Shown here one piece after another: positions 60,242 to 64,000 of a stretch of DNA of 64,000 nucleotides. Numbering within the stretch: position 1 is the first letter of the stretch; every line of letters begins with the position of its first letter. The DNA comes from Rhabdobacter roseus (GTDB taxonomy: Bacteria; Bacteroidota; Bacteroidia; Cytophagales; Spirosomataceae): positions 124,001 to 188,000 of the forward strand of contig NZ_JACHGF010000009.1 in the NCBI RefSeq assembly GCF_014202275.1. The letters are read 5' to 3'. The translations under genes and the position numbers were made by a program. Under the pieces are notes generated by a model, which was not told the origin of the DNA, did not search any database, and saw only the letters and a list, made by a program, of their open reading frames with translations.

Positions 60242-61765
60242 ATGAAATGTATTGTTCTAGTTGCCACTTTCGGGCTGGCTCTGCTGGGTAGTTTGTCGCC
60301 CGTCCGGGCCCAGTCTTCTCCAAAAAAGCCCCCTCACGTAGTCATCATCATGGCCGACCAGCTCCGCTACGACGCCCTGGGCGAGTGGACGCCCAACATC
60401 AATCAGCTCAAGGCCGAGGGCGTGAGCTTCAACCGTACCTACTGCGCTTCGCCGCTTTGCGTACCCTCACGCGGGGCGTTTTTTACGGGCCTCTACCCCA
60501 ACGAAACGGGCAGCCTCACCAACGGCCTGGAAGCCACCGAGCGGCAGCACGGCGAAGTCAAGAAGGGCATCCCGAATCTGTACCAAGTACTGGAAACGAA
60601 GTGGGATAGCTGGCAAACCGGCAAGCAGCACTTCATGACCGAAGACAAGCAGCACGACTCGCCAAATACCAAAACGACCTGGCTGAGCCTGGATAAGGGT
60701 TACAACGCCTACCTCAAAGCCAACGGCAAGGACCGTCCCGGTGGCGGGGGCTTCCGCGAAGACTACCCCGAGCAAATGAAAGATCGCTCCATCATTCGTC
60801 CCTACTCTACCCCCCAGACGGGCATGTATGAGCCGGGCTTCGACTTTTTCTTTGACGGCTACATTCTCAAAACCTCCCTCGAAGCGCTGAAAAAACGCGA
60901 TACCCAGAAGCCCTTCCTGCTCAACGCCATGTTCCTGGCCCCCCACCCGCCGCTGGAAATCCCCGAGCCGTACTTCTCGCGCGTGAAAAACGTACAACTA
61001 CCCGAAAACGTAGGGAAGTGGTCGAAGCGGCAGTCGCCGCTGCAGCTTTACAACATCCCCGGCTACCTGGGCAACCGCTACACCCGCGACGACTGGGCTA
61101 AGATCTGGCCCGTGTACCTGGGGCTGGTCAATCTGCTGGACGACGCCGTGGGACAGCTCGTGGCCGAGCTCAAGCGGCAGGGTATGTACGACAACACGAT
61201 CATCGTCTTCACCGCCGACCACGGCGAAATGCTCGGCTCGCACCGCATGTGGCAAAAAATGTGCATGTACGAAGAATCCGCGCGGGTACCTTTGATCATC
61301 AAATTCCCCAAAGACTACACGCCCCAAGTCCGGGAGACCAACGAGCTGGTGAGCCATATCGACGTGTTCCCTACCCTCTGCGAGTACCTAAAGGTACCTT
61401 TGTTGCGGCCGGTGTCGGGCCGCTCGCTGCTGCCGCTCGTGCAAGGTCAAAAGCCGGGCCGCCAGCAGGTCTTTGTGCAGTACGACGGCAACGCCGCCCT
61501 GGGCAACTACCAGCGCTGCGTGATCGAAAACGGCTACAAGCTCGTGGTAGACCGCTTCAAGAACGAGCAGTACATGGAGCTCTACCACCTGGCCGAAGAC
61601 CCGCAGGAGATGACCAACCTGGCCTTCGAGCCCCAATACCGGGACCGCGTCCTGGCCCTGCTCGGACAGCTCGAAAAGCACATGACCGCCACCGGCGACC
61701 GCCTTAGCCTCTCCCCCGCCGACTACACCAAGTTCCTCGACGATTATAAAGAATACCGCCGCTAA
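60242..61765 (+). CDS. Exported sulfatase (formylglycine type)
   Basis: This protein of 507 residues starts at ATG 60242 with a signal peptide (CIVLVATFGLALLGSLSPVRA). The metal-binding start is HVVIIMADQLRYDALGEW and the maturation motif is C73-V-P-S-R77 in CVPSRGAFFTG, the canonical CxPSR form. VFTADHGEMLGSH supplies more active-site residues. Overall it resembles choline-sulfatase/iduronate-sulfatase-type S1 enzymes rather than the sulfatase at 26438. It is the last gene of the co-directional catabolic run. Confidence 0.95.
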   Translation: MKCIVLVATFGLALLGSLSPVRAQSSPKKPPHVVIIMADQLRYDALGEWTPNINQLKAEGVSFNRTYCASPLCVPSRGAFFTGLYPNETGSLTNGLEATERQHGEVKKGIPNLYQVLETKWDSWQTGKQHFMTEDKQHDSPNTKTTWLSLDKGYNAYLKANGKDRPGGGGFREDYPEQMKDRSIIRPYSTPQTGMYEPGFDFFFDGYILKTSLEALKKRDTQKPFLLNAMFLAPHPPLEIPEPYFSRVKNVQLPENVGKWSKRQSPLQLYNIPGYLGNRYTRDDWAKIWPVYLGLVNLLDDAVGQLVAELKRQGMYDNTIIVFTADHGEMLGSHRMWQKMCMYEESARVPLIIKFPKDYTPQVRETNELVSHIDVFPTLCEYLKVPLLRPVSGRSLLPLVQGQKPGRQQVFVQYDGNAALGNYQRCVIENGYKLVVDRFKNEQYMELYHLAEDPQEMTNLAFEPQYRDRVLALLGQLEKHMTATGDRLSLSPADYTKFLDDYKEYRR

Positions 61766-61779
61766 AAGGTTGCTTTCCC

Positions 61780-61880
61780 AAAAAAGTCACCTCTACTGAA
61801 AGGAAAGAAGATGCCGATTCAGAGGGTGAAGCAAAAAAGTCCCCCTCTACTGAAAGGAGAGGGGGATTTAGGGGGTGAGG
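61780..61880. repeat. Two tandem copies of a ~50-bp hairpin repeat
   Basis: Two related units begin with AAAAAAGTC(A/C)CC...CTCTACTGAAAGGA, at 61780 and 61833. The second contains the stem ccccctctac-tgaaa-ggagaggggg and then ATTTAGGGGGTGAGG. It lies between the convergent sulfatase and hxlR-type genes and can act as a terminator. Related units lie at 63231-63335. Confidence 0.75.
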
Positions 61881-62293
61881 TCCCCAAGTACCTGCTCCAG
61901 CTTTTTGGCCAGTTCTTCTTCCTCATTCTCCTCCTGTTCGGTTTGGTTTTTAGCATGGTGGTAGCGCCCCCAGGCCGATATGCTCTCCAGCATTGGCTTC
62001 ATGGAAAGCCCCTCCTCCGTCAGTTCGTACTCGACCCTGGGGGGTACTTCGGCGTACACGATCCGCCGCACCAGCCCGTCTTTTTCCAGCTCTCGCAGTT
62101 GTAGTACCAGCATCCGCTCCGAAATACCGGGGATGACCCTGCGCAACCTGCCGTACCGCATTTTGCCGTGCAGCAGCAAGTGCAGAATGGTCGGTTTCCA
62201 GCGGCCGCCAATCACCGAAAGCGCGTGGGCCGTGCCGCAAATGGCACGGATCGTCTCCAGGTTGTGCTGGTTGGTAGAGTTCATTTTCTTCAT
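61868..62293 (-). CDS. HxlR-family transcriptional regulator
   Basis: This 141-residue winged-helix regulator shows AICGTAHALSVIGGRWKPTILHLLLHGKMRYGRLRRVIPGISERMLVLQLRELEKDGLVRRIVYAEVPPRVEYELTEEG, the complete HxlR DNA-binding domain. A cysteine near position 19 matches the redox-sensing cysteine of YodB/HypR-like members. An acidic helical tail follows. Its last codons and stop fall inside a dispersed hairpin repeat. It is divergent from the SDR oxidoreductase, with an inverted repeat between them that probably is its operator. Confidence 0.94.
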   Translation of the reverse strand: MKKMNSTNQHNLETIRAICGTAHALSVIGGRWKPTILHLLLHGKMRYGRLRRVIPGISERMLVLQLRELEKDGLVRRIVYAEVPPRVEYELTEEGLSMKPMLESISAWGRYHHAKNQTEQEENEEEELAKKLEQVLGDLTP

Positions 62294-62309
62294 TACTTCC
62301 CTTTTTGTT

Positions 62310-62334
62310 AGTACTTAACAATTTTGTAAGTACT
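62310..62334. promoter_or_regulatory. Candidate HxlR-type operator
   Basis: AGTACTTA (62310-62317) and TAAGTACT (62327-62334) form a perfect inverted repeat with a 9-bp spacer. It overlaps the first base of the -33 TTG of the SDR promoter and lies just upstream of the regulator's own start, so binding could repress both genes. Confidence 0.55.
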
Positions 62335-62364
62335 TGATCTGGTAAAGGTACCCATCTACTTTTG
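62334..62364 (+). promoter_or_regulatory. Predicted promoter of the SDR gene
   Basis: TTG at 62334-62336 and TACTTTTG at 62357-62364 with a 20-bp spacer match the Bacteroidota consensus. The ATG is at 62388. Confidence 0.65.
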
Positions 62365-62387
62365 TTCGATCAACTTTTAAGGGAAAT

Positions 62388-63212
62388 ATGACCCCTCAAG
62401 TACCCAACACCGCCCTCATCACCGGGGCCAACTCCGGCATCGGGCTCGAACTCACCAAGCGTTTGCTTCAGGAAGGATGGCACGTCCGGGCGCTGATCCG
62501 CTCCGACTTCCCCGCTACCGAAAGTACCCTTGCCCAGGCCCTCGCCACGGGGCAGCTGCGGACCTACCGGGCAGATCTGAGCCAACTCGGAGCACTGAAA
62601 GCCGTTCTGAAACAAATTATCGAGAAGGAGGAAAAAATAGATGTACTTTTCAATAACGCCGCCGTGTCGCTGGAGTACCTGAAGCCATCGCCTCAAAAAA
62701 GGGATCTGCACTTTGAGGTCAATGCGTTGGTGCCGTACCTCATCCTGAGGGAGCTTAAGCCGCTCCTGCTCAAAGGTACCTTGAAAACGGTGGTTAACAC
62801 CTCCTCCAACGCGCTACTGATGGCCAAAAAATTCAACCCCCAAACCCTACAGTACCCCACTACCTTCCGGAAGATCACCGGCATTTATGGCGAATCGAAA
62901 CTCGCTCTGTCCCTCTGGACCAGCGCCCTGGCCCCTTCGCTCCGGGCCGAGGGCATCACGATCCGGTCGGTTTGTCCGGGCGGCAACAAAACCCCCATGA
63001 CCGGCGGCAAGGGCATGCCCGGCTGGCTGCTGCTGGTCCGGCACCTGTTCTTTTCGCATCCGCGGGTGGGTGCTGGCAAGCTCTACGCTGCCGCTTTCGA
63101 CGCGCCCACCGGCGCTTTTATCAACAAGGGAAAAGCAACGCCGCTCCCCTTTGCACACCACGCCCCCGAAGTACTAGCGATGGTCGAGGAAATCTACCAA
63201 AACGAGTACTGA
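62388..63212 (+). CDS. Short-chain dehydrogenase/reductase
   Basis: This 274-residue cytoplasmic oxidoreductase has the cofactor motif TGxxxGxG as TGANSGIG (12-19), an NNAA motif and the catalytic Y-x-x-x-K as YGESK. It resembles the retinol dehydrogenase/protochlorophyllide reductase-like branch of SDRs. The substrate is not evident. Regulation by the divergent HxlR-type protein suggests a role in handling electrophiles or quinones, as known for YodB/HypR targets; this is inference. Confidence 0.93.
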   Translation: MTPQVPNTALITGANSGIGLELTKRLLQEGWHVRALIRSDFPATESTLAQALATGQLRTYRADLSQLGALKAVLKQIIEKEEKIDVLFNNAAVSLEYLKPSPQKRDLHFEVNALVPYLILRELKPLLLKGTLKTVVNTSSNALLMAKKFNPQTLQYPTTFRKITGIYGESKLALSLWTSALAPSLRAEGITIRSVCPGGNKTPMTGGKGMPGWLLLVRHLFFSHPRVGAGKLYAAAFDAPTGAFINKGKATPLPFAHHAPEVLAMVEEIYQNEY

Positions 63213-63230
63213 TTCAATCCCAAAATCACG

Positions 63231-63335
63231 TAAAAAGCCCTCTTAAACTAAAAGGAAAGGCTGATTCAGACGGCAAATCATAAAAAGAAAACAAGTCCCC
63301 TTCTACTGAAAGAAGGGAGCGAGGTCTTGCGCAGG
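63231..63335. repeat. Two tandem copies of the ~50-bp hairpin repeat
   Basis: Degenerate units begin TAAAAAGCCCTCTTAAACTA (63231) and AAGTCCCCTTCTACTGAAAG (63292); the second is nearly the same as the unit at 61839. They lie downstream of the SDR gene and may terminate its transcript. Confidence 0.65.
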
Positions 63336-63397
63336 TAGGCACGGTTTTTAAGTATAGTCTTCTTCAAATTTACTGCTATACTTAAAACACAAAAACC

Positions 63398-64000
63398 ATG
63401 AACAAGAACATTGTTTTTATCCACGGAATGTTCCAAAACGCGAAAAGCTGGGACAACTGGGTTGCCTACTTTAGCGAGCGGGGGTACCGCTGCGTCGCCC
63501 CTTCCTGGCCCGACCACGCGGGCGAACCGGTGCAGCTACGGGCCAACCCACCCGCGACGCTCGGAGACCTTTCCCTCGACGACGTCATTGCCGCCATGGA
63601 GCAAGAAGTACTGGCCGCCGACCGCCCCATCGTCATTGGGCACTCGGTGGGTGGCTTGTTGGCGCAAATCTTCGTCAACCGCAACCTGGTGAGCCGCGCC
63701 GTGGCGATAAGCCCCGTGGCACCCAACAAGATGATGACACTCGACTGGTCTTTCTTCAAAAACGTAACGGCCATTGCCAATCCGCTGGAGGGCAATTCCT
63801 ACTTCGAGCAAACCTCGGAGAAGTTTCACGCCGAATTTTGCAATACCCTGAGCGAGACCGAAGCCTTGCAGGCTTTTGGGCAAACGGCCACTCACGACAG
63901 CCGCAAGGTACTGCGCGACTGCCTGGGGTCCTCGGGGCACATTGACCTCGACACGCCGCACGTACCTATAGCCTTCATCAGCGGCACCGAAGACCGGATC
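63398..64000 (+). CDS. Alpha/beta hydrolase, C-terminus cut by the window
   Basis: The visible 201 residues show the alpha/beta hydrolase fold: IVFIHGMFQNAKSWDNW (oxyanion HG motif), the nucleophile elbow GHSVGG with S83, and HVPIAFISGTEDRI at the edge, where the acid residue lies. The catalytic histidine would lie outside the window. There is no signal peptide, so it is cytoplasmic. The esterase or lipase substrate is unknown. It may belong with the SDR gene in a detoxification set. Confidence 0.92.
   Translation, partial: MNKNIVFIHGMFQNAKSWDNWVAYFSERGYRCVAPSWPDHAGEPVQLRANPPATLGDLSLDDVIAAMEQEVLAADRPIVIGHSVGGLLAQIFVNRNLVSRAVAISPVAPNKMMTLDWSFFKNVTAIANPLEGNSYFEQTSEKFHAEFCNTLSETEALQAFGQTATHDSRKVLRDCLGSSGHIDLDTPHVPIAFISGTEDRI

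Larger units (their letters stand above)
1..64000. repeat. Dispersed GGTACYT / ARGTACC motif, window-wide
   Basis: The core GTAC, mostly as GGTACTT, AAGTACC or GGTACC, recurs every 70-100 bp in most genes and spacers on both strands. A hand count gives about 21 GTAC in 11567-13084, where about 6 are expected for a random tetramer. The segments 6941-8782 and 30720-35030 are near background. Inverted pairs occur at gene ends (832, 8949, 26257, 27939, 46713, 49532, 52659). Confidence 0.85.

Overview
The window is chromosomal DNA of a Bacteroidota bacterium, most likely a GC-rich member of the Cytophagales (Spirosomataceae-like). I infer this from three SusC/SusD pairs, ECF sigma/FecR regulators of the Bacteroidota type, SusD lipoproteins, promoters of the form TTG-N17-23-TAnnTTTG, almost no Shine-Dalgarno sequences, and coding DNA of roughly 55-60% GC by eye. 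No rRNA, tRNA, CRISPR array, transposase or integrase was found. Species cannot be named from the sequence.

Layout. 1-8.9 kb: housekeeping genes (LOG-family protein, rpiB, a polytopic membrane protein, rbfA, an FtsX/LolE-type permease, an M1 aminopeptidase). The end of the aminopeptidase is interrupted by an AT-rich 2,063-bp insert carrying a gingipain-like (C25) peptidase gene and flanked by a 156-bp direct repeat of the aminopeptidase tail. 9.0-13.1 kb: a minus-strand cluster of cell-surface proteins. 13.5-20.7 kb: AraC regulator, cupin, collagen-like lipoprotein, polA, small-multidrug-export-type protein, OmpA-family protein. 21.2-27.9 kb: SusC/SusD/sulfatase unit. 28.1-39.4 kb: ECF sigma-FecR-SusC(STN)-SusD, then a Tat-exported FAD oxidoreductase and a protein with a covalent-FMN motif. 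39.7-46.7 kb: a second, paralogous ECF-FecR-SusC(STN)-SusD unit. 46.8-61.8 kb: a long co-directional run of exported catabolic proteins (putative (alpha/alpha)-barrel glycan enzyme, nitrilase-fold hydrolase, two cytochrome c/beta-propeller proteins, DUF1593 hydrolase, enolase-superfamily enzyme, DUF5060/DUF4038 glycosidase, sulfatase). 61.9-64 kb: HxlR regulator divergent from an SDR oxidoreductase, then an alpha/beta hydrolase cut by the window end.

How it fits together. 21-62 kb reads as a glycan-utilisation region. SusC/SusD pairs import oligosaccharides, two ECF/FecR/STN relays sense substrate occupancy of their own SusC, and periplasmic sulfatases, glycosidases and dehydrogenases process the glycan. 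The substrate cannot be named, but two sulfatases suggest a sulfated one.

Most unusual signal. The motif GGTACYT (reverse complement ARGTACC, usually seen as GGTACTT/AAGTACC or GGTACC) is scattered at very high density through genes and intergenic DNA on both strands. It is written with otherwise disfavoured codons, and it forms inverted pairs in at least seven gene-end hairpins. It falls to background in two segments that also look foreign by composition: the C25 insert and a 4.3-kb stretch covering the plug/barrel part of one SusC plus its SusD. This resembles DNA uptake sequences (Neisseria, Haemophilus) or cyanobacterial HIP1. A second repeat class, 15-bp in-frame tandem repeats with an internal stem-loop, appears at four loci, including inside a Tat signal peptide.
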